Origin: Aromatoleum toluolicum
GTDB lineage: Bacteria; Pseudomonadota; Gammaproteobacteria; Burkholderiales; Rhodocyclaceae
NCBI RefSeq assembly: GCF_012911005.2
Contig: NZ_WTVS01000017.1
Coordinates: 1-64,000, forward strand
DNA length: 64,000 bases
Direction: 5' to 3'
A program made the position numbers and the translations under genes. Positions 38,789-48,826 of the stretch are shown here, one piece after another. The notes beneath the pieces are model-generated. The model was given only the letters and a program-made list of their open reading frames with translations, was not told the DNA's origin and made no database searches. Numbering within the stretch: the stretch's first letter is position 1; each line of letters opens with the position of its first letter.

Positions 38789-38818
38789 CCGCAGCCGCCC
38801 CGCAGCGCGTGGCTGCGG
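38789..38818 (-). terminator. Possible terminator after mtgA
   Basis: An 8-bp stem CCGCAGCC/GGCTGCGG with a 14-base loop lies 10 bases past the mtgA stop. The following T tract on the minus strand is short and displaced, so this is a weak call. Confidence 0.4.
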
Positions 38819-38827
38819 AGGCCGCGT

Positions 38828-39520
38828 TCAGGGCACCTGGGCGTAGGCCATGCGCCCGCGGATGCGTGCCGCGTGGGCGGCCAGGCGCGGGCCGAACTGC
38901 TTCTCGTACTTGCGTGGATTGGGCAGCATCACCGCGAGGCGCGCGGCCTCGTCGGGGCCCAGCCGACTGGCGGGAACGCCGTAGTAGCGGCGCGCGGCCG
39001 CCTCGCAGCCGAAGATGCCGGTGCCCCACTCGACGACGTTGAGGTACACCTCGAGGATGCGGCGCTTGCTCCACACGGTCTCGATCATCACGGTGATGAC
39101 CGCTTCCTGCGCCTTGCGGAAGTAGCTGCGCGTCGGCGACAGGAACAGGTTCTTGGCGAGCTGCTGGCTGATCGTGGAGCCGCCCGCGACCGCACGGCCC
39201 TTGCGCTGGTTCTTCTCCAGCGCGCGCTGGATGCCCTCCCAGTCGAAGCCTTCGTGATCGACGAAGCTGTCGTCCTCGGCGGCGATCACGGCGCGCTTGA
39301 GATGGACGGAAATGCGCTCGTAGGGAACCCACTCGTGGCGGAGTTCTGCTTTCGGGCGCTTCTCCTGCAGTTCGTCGAGGCGGATGTCCATGAAGCTGGT
39401 GCTGGACGGGTTGAAATGGCTCCACCACAGCACCAGCAGGAAGATCCACAGCTGGTACAACACCAGCAGCGCGACGAGCGCCACGCACACCCAGCCCGCG
39501 CGCCGCAGGAGCGTCTTCAT
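38828..39520 (-). CDS. mtgA: Monofunctional peptidoglycan glycosyltransferase
   Basis: 230-aa GT51 enzyme that polymerises glycan strands from lipid II. It has one N-terminal membrane anchor ([23 protein letters not shown]). GT51 motifs are [15 protein letters not shown] (catalytic Glu), [35 protein letters not shown] and [16 protein letters not shown] at 39520 overlaps the aroE stop by four bases. Confidence 0.95.
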   Translation of the reverse strand: MKTLLRRAGWVCVALVALLVLYQLWIFLLVLWWSHFNPSSTSFMDIRLDELQEKRPKAELRHEWVPYERISVHLKRAVIAAEDDSFVDHEGFDWEGIQRALEKNQRKGRAVAGGSTISQQLAKNLFLSPTRSYFRKAQEAVITVMIETVWSKRRILEVYLNVVEWGTGIFGCEAAARRYYGVPASRLGPDEAARLAVMLPNPRKYEKQFGPRLAAHAARIRGRMAYAQVP

Positions 39521-40356
39521 GCGCCTTCGATCTGGCGCCGCAACTCGGCAAGGACCGGGGCCGTCGCGGGACGCACGCCGCGCCACAGCAGGAAGCTCTC
39601 TGCCGCCTGCTCGACGAGCATGCCGAGGCCGTCGGCGAGCCGTGCCGCGCCGTCGCCGCGGGCCGCGACGAGGAAGGGCGTGTCGCCGCGGCCATACATC
39701 ATGTCGTAGGCCAGCGCGCCGGGTGCGTACAGGCCGGGCGGCAGCGGCGGGGCCTCGTCGGCAAGGCTCGCGGCGGTGGCGTTGATGACGACGTCGAACT
39801 GCGATCCGGCGAGATCGGCGAAGCTGCCGGCCGTGAGCGGCGTGCTGCCGGCGGCTGCCGAGAATTCGGCGACGAGCGCTTCGGCGCGCGACACGGTGCG
39901 GTTCGCGAGCGTGAGGCGGGCGGGCGCGGCGGACAGCAGGGGCAGCATCACGCCGCGCGCGGCGCCGCCCGCGCCGAGCAGCAGGATGCGGCGGCCGGCG
40001 AGCGGGCAGTCGAGGTTGTGCGTGAGGTCGCGCACGAGGCCCGCGCCGTCGGTGTTGTCGCCGTAGATGCCTTCGGCGTCGAACTTGAGGGTGTTCACCG
40101 CGCCGGCGGCCTGCGCGCGCGGCGAGCGCCGCTCGGCCAGCGCGAAGGCTTCGAGCTTGAACGGGACCGTGACGTTGCAGCCGCGCCCGCCCGCGGCGCG
40201 GAACCCGGCGACCGTCGCGGCGAAGCCGTCGAGCGGCGCAAGCAGCGCCTCGTAGGTCAGCGTCTGGCCGGTCTGGGCGGCGAAGGCGGCATGGATCACC
40301 GGCGACTTGCTGTGGGCGATGGGGTTTCCGATGACGGCGTAGCGATTAGGGTTCAT
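39517..40356 (-). CDS. aroE: Shikimate dehydrogenase
   Basis: 279-aa NADPH-dependent enzyme reducing 3-dehydroshikimate. The shikimate site [18 protein letters not shown] lies at the N-terminus; the catalytic Lys is in [13 protein letters not shown] and the Asp in [14 protein letters not shown]. The NADP loop is [16 protein letters not shown] followed by NRTVSRAE. It overlaps the TonB-like gene by four bases upstream and mtgA downstream. Confidence 0.96.
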   Translation of the reverse strand: MNPNRYAVIGNPIAHSKSPVIHAAFAAQTGQTLTYEALLAPLDGFAATVAGFRAAGGRGCNVTVPFKLEAFALAERRSPRAQAAGAVNTLKFDAEGIYGDNTDGAGLVRDLTHNLDCPLAGRRILLLGAGGAARGVMLPLLSAAPARLTLANRTVSRAEALVAEFSAAAGSTPLTAGSFADLAGSQFDVVINATAASLADEAPPLPPGLYAPGALAYDMMYGRGDTPFLVAARGDGAARLADGLGMLVEQAAESFLLWRGVRPATAPVLAELRRQIEGA

Positions 40357-41348
40357 CGTGTGGTCACGCTGCTGTCGTTTGTAAATGTCCAAGTGCGGGC
40401 GAACTCAATAATGTCTGCCTTTTCCTTGAGGTCATTGGAAAAAGGTGCAAATGGAGCAGCCAAGTTGAGAATTCGAAGTGCTGCTTCATCCAGTACTTTC
40501 TCGCCCGATGATCGCTGAATTTCAGCATGGATCAGCGTTCCATCAGATTTGATGGCAACGAATACAAGCACGCTGCCGTAAATTCTTCCGCGCGCAGCGT
40601 CGGGGTAGTTGAGGGTGCCGACGCGCTCGATCTTCTGGCGCCAGTCCTCGAGGTATTGCGCGAAGCGGTATTCCTTCGCCTTCGCGCCGATAAACATTTT
40701 ACGCGGGCGCTTGGCGTACTCGTCGAGCTTGCGGTCGATCTCCGCCTCGAGGCGCGCGGCGGCCGCGGCGCTGTCGAGGAGGTCGAGGCCCGAGGGCTTC
40801 GGTTCGATGGCGGCCGGATCGGGCTGCTGCACCGCGGCCTGGGTCTGTGCGGCGGATTTCTGTGCCGTCATGACCTCGGGGCGGGCGGCGCTGCGATCCG
40901 AGGTGCGCTTGCGCGACTCGGTGAGGGTGTCGCCGTCGCGCTGCGTGGGTTGGGGCGGCAGCGGCGACTTCGGGCGCACGTTCTTTTCGCTGGTGCCGCC
41001 GCCGTCGAGGTTGGCCTGCGCGAGCACGTCGGCCTTTTCCGGCGCGCGCGCATGGCGTGCGTTCACCAGCACCACTTCCAGGCCGCGGTCGAGTTCGCGC
41101 GGCCGTGGCCCGAGGTCCATCGTGAAGCCGATCGACAGCGCCAGCGCGTGGATCGCGACAGACAGGAGGAAGGCGATCGCGAGCAGCGGGTCGCCCTGCA
41201 GGATGTCGTTGCTGCGACGGGTCGCGAGAGGGGGGGCGGCTATGCCGGCGGCACGTCCCGCGGCGCCCGTGGGGCGAACTGCGGCAGTCGCCGGGCGTGC
41301 CGCGCTGCCGGTCGCGTGCGGGGTGCGAAGGTCGTTGTTGCGAGCCAT
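40353..41348 (-). CDS. TonB-family energy transducer
   Basis: 331-aa protein with a basic, Ala/Pro-rich N-terminus, one membrane segment near residues 53-75 ([22 protein letters not shown]), a long periplasmic linker and a C-terminal TonB-like domain ([46 protein letters not shown], quoted in part). No exbB/exbD neighbours are present. It sits between the RNB nuclease (12-base gap) and aroE (4-base overlap), a conserved betaproteobacterial arrangement whose logic is unclear. Confidence 0.85.
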   Translation of the reverse strand: MARNNDLRTPHATGSAARPATAAVRPTGAAGRAAGIAAPPLATRRSNDILQGDPLLAIAFLLSVAIHALALSIGFTMDLGPRPRELDRGLEVVLVNARHARAPEKADVLAQANLDGGGTSEKNVRPKSPLPPQPTQRDGDTLTESRKRTSDRSAARPEVMTAQKSAAQTQAAVQQPDPAAIEPKPSGLDLLDSAAAAARLEAEIDRKLDEYAKRPRKMFIGAKAKEYRFAQYLEDWRQKIERVGTLNYPDAARGRIYGSVLVFVAIKSDGTLIHAEIQRSSGEKVLDEAALRILNLAAPFAPFSNDLKEKADIIEFARTWTFTNDSSVTTR

Positions 41349-41360
41349 GCCGTCCGGCGT

Positions 41361-43286
41361 TCAGTTGCCTTCGAGTGCTGCGTCGGCCGCTTCGGCGGGA
41401 TCGGGCTCGGCGAGCATCTCGACGAAGCGTGCGCTGATGTCGACGTCGAGCAGGTCGCTGTGTTCGACCGTCAGGCGCACGCGCGTGCCCGGCAGCATCA
41501 CCGGCAGCGAGGGCACCTTGACCATCAGCGGGATCGCGTCGAGGCGCACGAGGTTGTCGCGCAGCACCTTGCCGTCGACGGCGATGCCCGGCTGCTGGCG
41601 CAGCCAGCGCAGGCACCAGTAGCGTTCCATCTGGCGCTGGAAGTCGGCGTAGGCGGCGTAGGTGACGTCGAAGTCGCGCATCGCGGCCATCAGGTCGGCG
41701 GACTTCGGTGCGAACGCGGGCGCTTCGTCGCGCAGCACCGAGACGATCTGCCACTGGTTGACCATGTCGACATAGCGACGCAGCGGCGAGCTCGACCACG
41801 CGTAGCAGTCCACACCGAGGCCGTCGTGCGGGCCGGCGGCGGTGGACATGCGCACCTTGCCGCCGCTCTGCACGCGGTACAGGCCCGGGATGCCGGCCTC
41901 GTCGAGGAGCTTGCCCCAGGTCGAGTTGGCGAGAATCATCATCTCGGCCACCAGCTTGTCGAGCGGCGAGCCGCGCTTCCTCTGCGAGATCGTGACGTAG
42001 CCGGGGCCGTCGGCGGTGTGCGTTTGCCAGTCGACGTAGAAGTTGAAGTCGACCTGGTTGCGGTTGTCCTCGGCCTTGCCGCGGCCGGCCTCGAGCACGT
42101 TGGCGAGGTCCCACAGCAGCGTGAGTTCGCGCTTCCATTCGAAGTCGGGGCCGCCGGAGTGGTCGTGCAGCACCTGCTCGTTGAAGAGCGGCTCGATGTC
42201 GTGGTGGCGCAGGTTCGCGACGATGGGCACGCGTTCGACGACCGTCTCATGACGCTGGACGGCGAGCGCCGCGGTGACGTCGAGGTACAGCGACACGGCG
42301 GGGCAGTCGCGGCCGGCGGCGAGCGTGAAGGTCTCGACGACCACGTCGGGCAGCATCGTGATCTTGTTGCCCGGCATGTACACCGTGGACAGGCGCCGGC
42401 GCGCGATCGCGTCGAGCGAGGAGCCGCGCGCGAAGCCGAGCGCGGGTGCGGCGATGTGGATGCCGATGCGCCAGCCGCCGCCTTCGCGCGGCGTCACCGA
42501 GAAGGCGTCGTCGATCTCGGTGGTGGTGGCGTCGTCGATCGAGAATGCGGCGACCTGTGCGAGCGGGAGATCGGCCGGGTCGGCCGGGGCTTCGAAGGCC
42601 GGGAAGGCGGTGCCTTCGGCGAAGTATTCGAACAGGAAGCGGTTGTAGTGGAAGTCGTAGCTCGACTCCAGCGCGCCGCATTGCAGCAGCAGGCGCGGGG
42701 CCGACAGCCCGGCGTCCACGCAGGCGGCCTCGAAAGCCTTGGTCTCGACGCGGTTGCGGTCGGGGCGGTAGAGGAGTTGCGGCAGCATGCCGGCGATCTC
42801 GGCCGGCATCCGGCCTGCGACCAGCTCGGCGCGCATGCGCTCGATCGCCTCGGCCTGCTGGCGCTTCTTCTCCAGCCCGGCGAGCGCGGCCTGCAGGATG
42901 TCGGCGGGGGCCTTGCGGAAGCGGCCGCGGCCCTTGCGGTGGAAGTACATCGGCGCCGAGTGCAGGCGCAGCAGGATGCTCGCGGACTCGACGGCGTTCG
43001 GCGCGTGGCCGTGGTATTCGGCGGCGAACTCGTCGAAAGCGAACTCGTCGTCGCCGCTCACTTCCCACAGGAAGGCAGTGTCCAGTTCTTCGGCGCCCGC
43101 TTCGGCGCGGCTGAGCAGGTCGCCCGGCGACGGCTCGCGGAAGCGCATCAGCACGTGGTTGCTTTTCAGCTTCACGCGCTTGCCGTGGGACGTCTCGACC
43201 TGCAGCGAGGAATCGTTATCAGCGAGGATGGTCCCGGCCTTGAAGGCCCCATCCTCTTCGAACAGCACGAACATCGGAACCGCCAT
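41361..43286 (-). CDS. RNB-domain exoribonuclease (RNase II/R family)
   Basis: 641-aa 3'-5' exonuclease. The RNB catalytic core shows the Asp cluster (AAFSIDDATTTEIDDAFSVT), the downstream YMPGNKITMLP and CYAWSSSPLRRYVDMVNQW, and an N-terminal KOW-like beta domain. A clear C-terminal S1 domain with a basic tail, as in RNase R, is missing; the end is short (PGTRVRLTVEHSDLLDVDISARFVE), so RNase II-like is the better label. It is first gene of an operon with the TonB-like gene, aroE and mtgA. Confidence 0.9.
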   Translation of the reverse strand: MAVPMFVLFEEDGAFKAGTILADNDSSLQVETSHGKRVKLKSNHVLMRFREPSPGDLLSRAEAGAEELDTAFLWEVSGDDEFAFDEFAAEYHGHAPNAVESASILLRLHSAPMYFHRKGRGRFRKAPADILQAALAGLEKKRQQAEAIERMRAELVAGRMPAEIAGMLPQLLYRPDRNRVETKAFEAACVDAGLSAPRLLLQCGALESSYDFHYNRFLFEYFAEGTAFPAFEAPADPADLPLAQVAAFSIDDATTTEIDDAFSVTPREGGGWRIGIHIAAPALGFARGSSLDAIARRRLSTVYMPGNKITMLPDVVVETFTLAAGRDCPAVSLYLDVTAALAVQRHETVVERVPIVANLRHHDIEPLFNEQVLHDHSGGPDFEWKRELTLLWDLANVLEAGRGKAEDNRNQVDFNFYVDWQTHTADGPGYVTISQRKRGSPLDKLVAEMMILANSTWGKLLDEAGIPGLYRVQSGGKVRMSTAAGPHDGLGVDCYAWSSSPLRRYVDMVNQWQIVSVLRDEAPAFAPKSADLMAAMRDFDVTYAAYADFQRQMERYWCLRWLRQQPGIAVDGKVLRDNLVRLDAIPLMVKVPSLPVMLPGTRVRLTVEHSDLLDVDISARFVEMLAEPDPAEAADAALEGN

Positions 43287-43346
43287 ACTTGAGCAAGCCC
43301 GACAGTTTAAAGGATTCGACCGCCGGGCGCAGAGTGTGGCCGACGA

Positions 43347-44246
43347 CTACCGTGCCGCGCGGTTCGCCCGCAGCATGTCGACCGAATAGACGGCGAGTGC
43401 TGCCCAGATCAGCGCGAAGCCGGCGAGCTGGCCGGCGTCGAAGGGTTCGCGGAAGACGAACACCGCGAGCAGGAAATTGATGCTGGGCGCGAGGTACTGC
43501 ACGAAGCCGACCGTGGATAGCGGCAGGCGCTGCGCGCCGAGCGCGAACAGCATCAGCGGCACGGCGGTGAGCACGCCGGCGAGCGGCAGCAGCGCGTCGG
43601 TGGCGAGGTCCTGGCCGAATTGCAGGCTGCCACGGCTGGCGAGCCAGGCCAGCCAGCCGATCGCGAGCGGCGCGGTGACCAGGGTTTCGACGAACAGGCC
43701 GTTGATCGCATCGACCGGCGCGCGCTTGCGCAGCAGGCCGTACACGCCGAAGGTGATCGCGAGAAAGAGTGCGATCCACGGCAGCGTGCCGACCTGCCAC
43801 ACGCGCCACGCGACGCCGGCGCAGGCGAGCGCGACCGCTGCCTGCTGCAGCGGACGCATGCGTTCTCCGAGCACGAGGCGGCCGAGCAGGATGCTCACCA
43901 GCGGATTGATGAAGTAGCCGAGGCTGGCTTCGAGCAGGCGGTCGGCGGAGATCGCCCACACGAAGACCAGCCAGTTGCTGCCGGTGAGCGAGGCCGACAG
44001 CGCGAGCAGGCCGATCAGGCGCGGCTGCGCCACCAGGCGGCGCAGCCCGTCGAAGCCGCGCCAGAACGCGAGCAGCGCGAGGAGGAAGACGACCGACCAC
44101 AGCACGCGGTGCGCGACGATTTCGCCCGGCGACACGCTGCCGACCGCCTTGAAGTAGAGCGGCATCAGCCCCCACATCGTGAACGCGATCAGCGTCGCGA
44201 TGACGCCTTGGCGGCGTCGCTGCGAATCGCTTGCTGCCGCCGTCAT
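43347..44246 (-). CDS. rarD: RarD-type EamA transporter
   Basis: 299-aa permease with about ten membrane segments; it begins with RQGVIATLIAFTMWGLMPLYFKAV, the RarD signature (chloramphenicol-sensitive protein family). The second EamA half includes STVGFVQYLAPSINFLLAVFVFREPF. Substrate unknown. ATG at 44246 overlaps the methyltransferase stop by four bases. Confidence 0.92.
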   Translation of the reverse strand: MTAAASDSQRRRQGVIATLIAFTMWGLMPLYFKAVGSVSPGEIVAHRVLWSVVFLLALLAFWRGFDGLRRLVAQPRLIGLLALSASLTGSNWLVFVWAISADRLLEASLGYFINPLVSILLGRLVLGERMRPLQQAAVALACAGVAWRVWQVGTLPWIALFLAITFGVYGLLRKRAPVDAINGLFVETLVTAPLAIGWLAWLASRGSLQFGQDLATDALLPLAGVLTAVPLMLFALGAQRLPLSTVGFVQYLAPSINFLLAVFVFREPFDAGQLAGFALIWAALAVYSVDMLRANRAAR

Positions 44247-45091
44247 GAACGGGCGGTCGCGACCAGCGCGAGGGCCTCGACGGTGTAGCCGCCGTCCTCG
44301 GTGCGGTGGCTTGCGAGGTCGGCTTCGACTGCGGCGCGCAGGGTGGCCTGGGTGGCTTCGGGCAGGCGCGAGAGGGCCTCGGCCGCACCGCCGGCGAGAT
44401 CGAGAAAGGCCTGCCAGTAGCTTTCCGCGTCGGGAAAGTGGCAGCGGAAGGGGCAGGGTGCGATGCGTACGTCGGCGAAGCCGGCGTCGGTCAGCGCGGT
44501 CGTCAGCGCGGCCGCGTCGCCGAAGCGGAACACCGAGGGACGGGCAACCTTGGGGGGCGGGAGCTGGCGGGCGATGCAGTCCTGCGCGCGCGCAATCAGC
44601 GGAACGGCCTCGCGCGGGCCCCACACCGAGAGTGCGACGCGTCCGCCGGGGCGCAGCACGCGGCGCATCTCCGCGAGCGCCTGCTGCGGGTGCGGGAACA
44701 TGAAGAGCGCGAGGCCGGCGAGCACGCGGTCGAAGCTCGCGTCGGGCAGGCACAGGTGTTCGGCGTCGGCGGCGGCGAAGCCGAGGGCGTCGCTCTTGCC
44801 CTCGGCGGCCGTGCGTCGCGCGCCTTCGGCGAGCATGCCGTCGGCGATGTCGCTCGCGAGCACCCAGCCACCCGGCGCGATGCGCGCGGCGGCGTCGCGG
44901 GCGAGGAGTCCGGGACCGCTTGCGAGGTCGAGCACGGTCTGTCCCGGTGCGAGATCGGCCGCGTCGAGCAGCGCCGTGGCGAGGTCGGCGCGCAGGTGGG
45001 CCCCTTCCGCGTAGCGTGCGGCGATGCGGTTGAAGCCGGCGCGCTCCTGCGCCTTGAGGCGGCGGGCGTCGAAGCCTGCGGGCGTGCTCAT
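44243..45091 (-). CDS. SAM-dependent methyltransferase (UbiE/BioC-like fold)
   Basis: 282-aa class I methyltransferase. Motif I is VLDLASGPGLLARDAA, motif II GWVLASDIADGML, and post-motifs SFDRVLAGLALFMFPHPQQALAEMRRVLRPGGRVALSV (quoted in parts) are the methyltransferase 11 pattern. Substrate unknown. It lies between the esterase gene and rarD, with four-base overlaps on both sides. Confidence 0.88.
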   Translation of the reverse strand: MSTPAGFDARRLKAQERAGFNRIAARYAEGAHLRADLATALLDAADLAPGQTVLDLASGPGLLARDAAARIAPGGWVLASDIADGMLAEGARRTAAEGKSDALGFAAADAEHLCLPDASFDRVLAGLALFMFPHPQQALAEMRRVLRPGGRVALSVWGPREAVPLIARAQDCIARQLPPPKVARPSVFRFGDAAALTTALTDAGFADVRIAPCPFRCHFPDAESYWQAFLDLAGGAAEALSRLPEATQATLRAAVEADLASHRTEDGGYTVEALALVATARS

Positions 45092-45675
45092 CGTGCCGCG
45101 AGCCCGGCGAAGGCGATCACCTCGTCGAGGTAGTCGGTCCAGCGCGAGAAGCCGTGGTCGCCGCCTTCGAGCACGGTCTGGCGCGCGCCGGCGTATTTCG
45201 CGACCGCATCGCGGTAGTCCAGCACCTCGTCGCCGGTCTCGACCATCAGCCAGAAATCCTGCGGGCGGGCGAGCGTCGCGACGTCCATCGCGCGCAGCTG
45301 GCCAATGTAGGCTTCCTTGAAGTCGAAGGTTTCGCCCGTGTACAGGTTGGTCTGCTCGCCGACGTAGGCTTCCAGCGACAGCGGTGCGACGACGGCCGGA
45401 TTCACGAGCACGGCCTTGAGGGCGTGCTTCTCGGCCAGATGCGTCGCGTAGTAGCCGCCCAGCGAACTGCCGACCAGCGTCGGCGCGAGGGCGGGGCGCG
45501 CGCTGCGGCAGCGCGCGATCTGGCGCTCGACCAGCGCGATGGCGGCGTCCGGTTCGGGCGGCAGCAGCTCGCACCAGAATTCCTCGCCCAGCCCCTTCGC
45601 CGCCATGTGGCGCTGCAGCGCCTGCGCCTTGATCGACGCCGGAGCCGAGCGGAAACCATGCAGGTAGATGATCAT
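45088..45675 (-). CDS. yqiA: YqiA-family esterase
   Basis: 195-aa alpha/beta hydrolase of the UPF0227/YqiA family (MIIYLHGFRSAPASIKAQ). The nucleophile is in VGSSLGGYYATHLAEKH, with VLVNPAV, LMVETGDEVLDYRDAV and the C-terminal His in EGGDHGFSRW. The natural substrate is not known. It is first of a three-gene operon with the methyltransferase and rarD. Confidence 0.92.
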   Translation of the reverse strand: MIIYLHGFRSAPASIKAQALQRHMAAKGLGEEFWCELLPPEPDAAIALVERQIARCRSARPALAPTLVGSSLGGYYATHLAEKHALKAVLVNPAVVAPLSLEAYVGEQTNLYTGETFDFKEAYIGQLRAMDVATLARPQDFWLMVETGDEVLDYRDAVAKYAGARQTVLEGGDHGFSRWTDYLDEVIAFAGLAAR

Positions 45676-45737
45676 TGCGTATGCAGGGGCTGTGGCGAAG
45701 CCCCTAGTTTAACCACGTGCGGCGGATTTTCGGGCGC

Positions 45738-46562
45738 TCAGACCTCGCTCCATGCGACGAGGCCGAACTTCCACGTCGCCAGCACGATGATGCCGAAGAC
45801 GATGCGGTACCACGCGAAGACGATGAAGGTGTGGTTGGAGACGAAGCGGATGAAGGTCTTCACCGCCCACATCGCGGCGACGAAGGAGGCGACGAAACCG
45901 ACCGCGAACACCGGCAGGTCGCCGGCGTGGAGCATGTCGCGCGCCTTGTACAGGTCGTACGCGGTCGCCGCGAACATCGTCGGGATCGCGAGGAAGAAGG
46001 AGAACTCCGCCGCCGTCTTGCGCGACAGGCCGAACACCAGCCCGCCCATGATGGTCGCGCCCGAGCGCGAGGTGCCGGGAATCATCGCCAGCGCCTGCGC
46101 GAAGCCGACCTTGAGCGCGTCCGGCCAGCGCATCTCGTCGACGGCATTGATGCGCGGATGGTAGCTGCGCTTTTCCAGCCACAGGATCACGAAGCCGCCG
46201 ACGATCAGCGCGGTGGCGACGGTGAGCGGGTTGAAGAGCAGCGCCTTGATCTTCGAATGGAACATCACGCCCAGCACGGCCGCGGGCAGAAAGCCGACGA
46301 TCAGCAGTCCGACGAAGCGCTGCGCGGCAGGATCGCTGGCGACGCCGGTCGCGACGTGCACGAGGCGCTCGCGGTAATCCCAGCACACGGCGAGGATCGC
46401 CGCGAGCTGGATCACGATCTTGAACACCTTGCTGGCCTCGTCGTTGTAGCCGAGCAGGTCGCCGAAGATGATCAGGTGGCCGGTCGAGGAAACCGGCAGG
46501 AATTCGGTGAGGCCTTCTATGATGCCGAGAAGCAGGGCGACGAACAGCTGGGCGAGATCCAT
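45738..46562 (-). CDS. uppP: Undecaprenyl-diphosphatase
   Basis: 274-aa polytopic membrane phosphatase (BacA/UppP) that recycles undecaprenyl pyrophosphate for cell-wall synthesis. Both active-site motifs are intact: [15 protein letters not shown] near residue 17 and the second [14 protein letters not shown]. It has about eight membrane segments. Confidence 0.97.
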   Translation of the reverse strand: MDLAQLFVALLLGIIEGLTEFLPVSSTGHLIIFGDLLGYNDEASKVFKIVIQLAAILAVCWDYRERLVHVATGVASDPAAQRFVGLLIVGFLPAAVLGVMFHSKIKALLFNPLTVATALIVGGFVILWLEKRSYHPRINAVDEMRWPDALKVGFAQALAMIPGTSRSGATIMGGLVFGLSRKTAAEFSFFLAIPTMFAATAYDLYKARDMLHAGDLPVFAVGFVASFVAAMWAVKTFIRFVSNHTFIVFAWYRIVFGIIVLATWKFGLVAWSEV

Positions 46563-46672
46563 GAGGCGGGGCGGCTTGCGCCGGGGCGATGATGAACGAA
46601 AGGCGCGATGATACCCCTCGTCATGTTGCAGGGCCGCACAAATCGCCCCTCAGTCGCAACGGAAAGTAAGCG

Positions 46673-46930
46673 TCAGGCCGGCGCGGTGAGCGTTTCCAAG
46701 TCGGCCAGCCACCGTATCGCCGCCTCGCGCTGCGCGCCGCACATCTGCGGACTGGGCGCGAGGCTGCCGCAAACCGCGGGGCGACGCGGGTCGCCGAAGA
46801 GGCGGCAGCGGTCGGTTTCATCGAGTTGGACGCAGCGCACACCGGCGGGCTTGCCGCCCTCCATGCCGGGGATGGGGCTGGAGATGGACGGTGCGATGCA
46901 GCAGGCGGCGCAGGCCGGGCGGCACTCCAT
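46673..46930 (-). CDS. YkgJ-family cysteine cluster protein
   Basis: 85-aa Cys-rich protein (UPF0153/CxxCxxCC family): [21 protein letters not shown], then [26 protein letters not shown] and a later MCG. It probably binds zinc or an Fe-S cluster; function unknown. It starts three bases after the DUF2478 gene stop, so the two are co-transcribed. Confidence 0.9.
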   Translation of the reverse strand: MECRPACAACCIAPSISSPIPGMEGGKPAGVRCVQLDETDRCRLFGDPRRPAVCGSLAPSPQMCGAQREAAIRWLADLETLTAPA

Positions 46931-46933
46931 CGT

Positions 46934-47461
46934 TCAGGTGTGCGCGGGCAGGGCGCGCCACCACGCGAGGATGTCGGCGACCTTCGGTTCGAGGAGCGTC
47001 GAGTGGCCGCCGGTGAAGTGCTGCCATTCGGCGAGGAAGCGCTCCCCGACCGCCGTGATGACCGGCACGCCGCTCGTCACCGCCATCGCCATCTCGGTGC
47101 GCAGACCCGCTCCGCTCACTTCCTGCGCGCCGAACTTGTTGATGAAGACGAGTTCCGCGCCGCGTTCGAGCGCCCCGCGCACCGCGACCGCGGCATGCGC
47201 GAGCGCATCCGGATCGAGCCGGCAGGCTTCCGACCCGCTGCCCAGATCCTGCGACAGGGCGAAGCGCTCGCCGGATGCGAGATCCTCCAGTTCCATGCCG
47301 CAGGGATCATTGATGGTCGTCGGAATGTCGTGCTGCAGGATGCCGCCGAGCCGCACGCCAAGGCCGGCCAGCGCTTGCGCCGCCTCCAGGAGCACCGGCT
47401 CGATGTGATCGGTGGGGCGGTAGACGATGGCGGCGATCGGCAGGGGCTGGTCGGTGGTCAT
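46934..47461 (-). CDS. DUF2478 family protein
   Basis: 175-aa soluble protein. It begins with IAAIVYRPTDHIEPVLLEAAQALAG and carries LGGILQHDIP, IFALSQDLGSG-like CRLDPDALAHA and ELVFINKFGAQEVSGAGLRTEMAMAV, the DUF2478 pattern (an NTPase-like fold without a clear P-loop). Members are often found near molybdate or other metal genes; no such gene is adjacent here. Function unknown. Confidence 0.82.
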   Translation of the reverse strand: MTTDQPLPIAAIVYRPTDHIEPVLLEAAQALAGLGVRLGGILQHDIPTTINDPCGMELEDLASGERFALSQDLGSGSEACRLDPDALAHAAVAVRGALERGAELVFINKFGAQEVSGAGLRTEMAMAVTSGVPVITAVGERFLAEWQHFTGGHSTLLEPKVADILAWWRALPAHT

Positions 47462-47551
47462 GGCGGAGGCACGCGTGGGTAATCCGCCATTGTCGCACTG
47501 CGTGACGTTTGGACGAAGCGGGTGACGTGGCGGCCCCTTGCGGGGCCTACG

Positions 47552-47698
47552 TCAGTAGCCTCCGCCGCCACCGCGCATGCTGTCGCGGGCCGGGGCCGAT
47601 GACTGCGTGCCGTCCTTCGCGGTCGTCGCACAACCGGTGCCGGTTGCGAGAAGGGCCGTGACGAGCGCCGTGAGCAGGGCTGTCAGCACTCTTTGCAT
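47552..47698 (-). CDS. Predicted 48-aa lipoprotein/exported peptide
   Basis: A short gene with a strong ribosome site (GGAGG, eight bases before ATG at 47698). The product starts MQRVLTALLTALVTALLATG and has Cys23 in GTGC, an imperfect lipobox after a hydrophobic stretch. The tail is polar and ends RGGGGGY. A hairpin (GGCCCC-TTGC-GGGGCC at 47532-47547) follows the stop. It lies between the dihaem cytochrome and DUF2478 genes on the same strand. Function unknown. Confidence 0.6.
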   Translation of the reverse strand: MQRVLTALLTALVTALLATGTGCATTAKDGTQSSAPARDSMRGGGGGY

Positions 47699-47824
47699 CG
47701 CGGGATCCTCCATCGATCGTTCCGCCGGCCCGCCGCTGGTGCGGACGGTGCTGGCGGAACGTAGCTGTTGGAGGGGGCGATGGGGGCGAAGTTCGACCGC
47801 GGCGGACGCTGCTGGCCGACCCGG

Positions 47825-48826
47825 TCAGCGCATCGCGGCGGCGTCGCGGGCGGCCTTGAGGGCCGCGGCACGCTGCCTGGCCAGATCCATCAGCGGCGGA
47901 TAGGGGCCGTAGCGGTGCTGGTCGGCCGAGGCGCCGTCGACGTAGGGCGGGAAGGCGGCATCCACGGGCTTGTTCCAGCGCGCCGGGAAGTCGTTCTCGA
48001 GGCCGGCCTTGATCGGGCGCGACTTCGACAGCACATAGCCGGCGACGTCGAAGGCTTCGTCGTCGCTCAGGACCGGGGCCACGTGGGTGGTGCCCTGCGG
48101 CATGTTGTGCCTGATGAAGGCGGCCGCGGTCAGCATGCGGTTCATGCCGGCGCCGTTGTTGAAGGTGTCCTTGCCCCACAGCGGCGGGAATACATAACCC
48201 TCGGCGTCGCCGACCTTGCCGCGGCGCTGGCCCTGGCCGTCCACGCCGTGGCAGGCGGCGCAATTCCTGGCATACACCGCCTCGCCGGCGACGAGGTCGG
48301 CGCGGCGGTCGGGCACCTTGATCTGCTTCGCCCCGGCGCCCTCGACCTTCGCGCCGACCGGTACGCCGCGGGACATGTAATGGATGTAAGCGGCAAAGGC
48401 CTTCATCTCGCGCGACTCGAGTGGCAGCGCCTTGCCGTTCATGCTGCGCTCCATGCAGCCGTTCACGCGTTCCTCGACCGAGCTGATGGCGTCTTCACGT
48501 GCGCGGTACTGCGGGAAGGTCGCGGAAACGCCGACCCAGGGCATCGCGTAGGGCTTGGTGGCTTCGTTCTGGTGGCAGGACGTGCAGGCGAGGTTGTTGC
48601 CGGCGAAGCGCATGCTGCGCTCCTGCACTTCCGGTCCGATGACGGCGAACGTGCGGGTCGTGAGTTCGTGGCCGTAGCGCACGAGGTCGCCGTAGGCGTC
48701 CTTCGGCAGCTTGTCCAGCGAGGGGGCGGGACGGTCGATCAGGCTGAGCGTCGGGGCTTCCTGGGCGAGCGCGGGCGTCGCCGCAAGCAGCAACCCGAGG
48801 CTGGACGCGACGATACGTGCTTTCAT
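47825..48826 (-). CDS. Dihaem cytochrome c (TsdA-like)
   Basis: 333-aa periplasmic cytochrome with a signal peptide (MKARIVASSLGLLLAATPALA) and two haem sites: CTSCH near residue 81 and CAACH near 195. The layout (SMRFAGNNLACTSCHQNEATKPYAMPWVGV, then a second C4-type domain with GVDGQGQRRGK) resembles the thiosulfate dehydrogenase TsdA/SoxXA-like family. Whether thiosulfate is the substrate cannot be told. The upstream region 48843-48895 is unusually AT-rich and likely holds the promoter; GGAGAGA precedes the ATG. Confidence 0.88.
   Translation of the reverse strand: MKARIVASSLGLLLAATPALAQEAPTLSLIDRPAPSLDKLPKDAYGDLVRYGHELTTRTFAVIGPEVQERSMRFAGNNLACTSCHQNEATKPYAMPWVGVSATFPQYRAREDAISSVEERVNGCMERSMNGKALPLESREMKAFAAYIHYMSRGVPVGAKVEGAGAKQIKVPDRRADLVAGEAVYARNCAACHGVDGQGQRRGKVGDAEGYVFPPLWGKDTFNNGAGMNRMLTAAAFIRHNMPQGTTHVAPVLSDDEAFDVAGYVLSKSRPIKAGLENDFPARWNKPVDAAFPPYVDGASADQHRYGPYPPLMDLARQRAAALKAARDAAAMR

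Noticed and set aside
40527-43292. 921-codon open frame on the plus strand
   Set aside because: It is antisense to the TonB-like and RNB genes, has no recognisable motif, and is dominated by Arg/Val/Gly/Ala from high-GC complementary codons.
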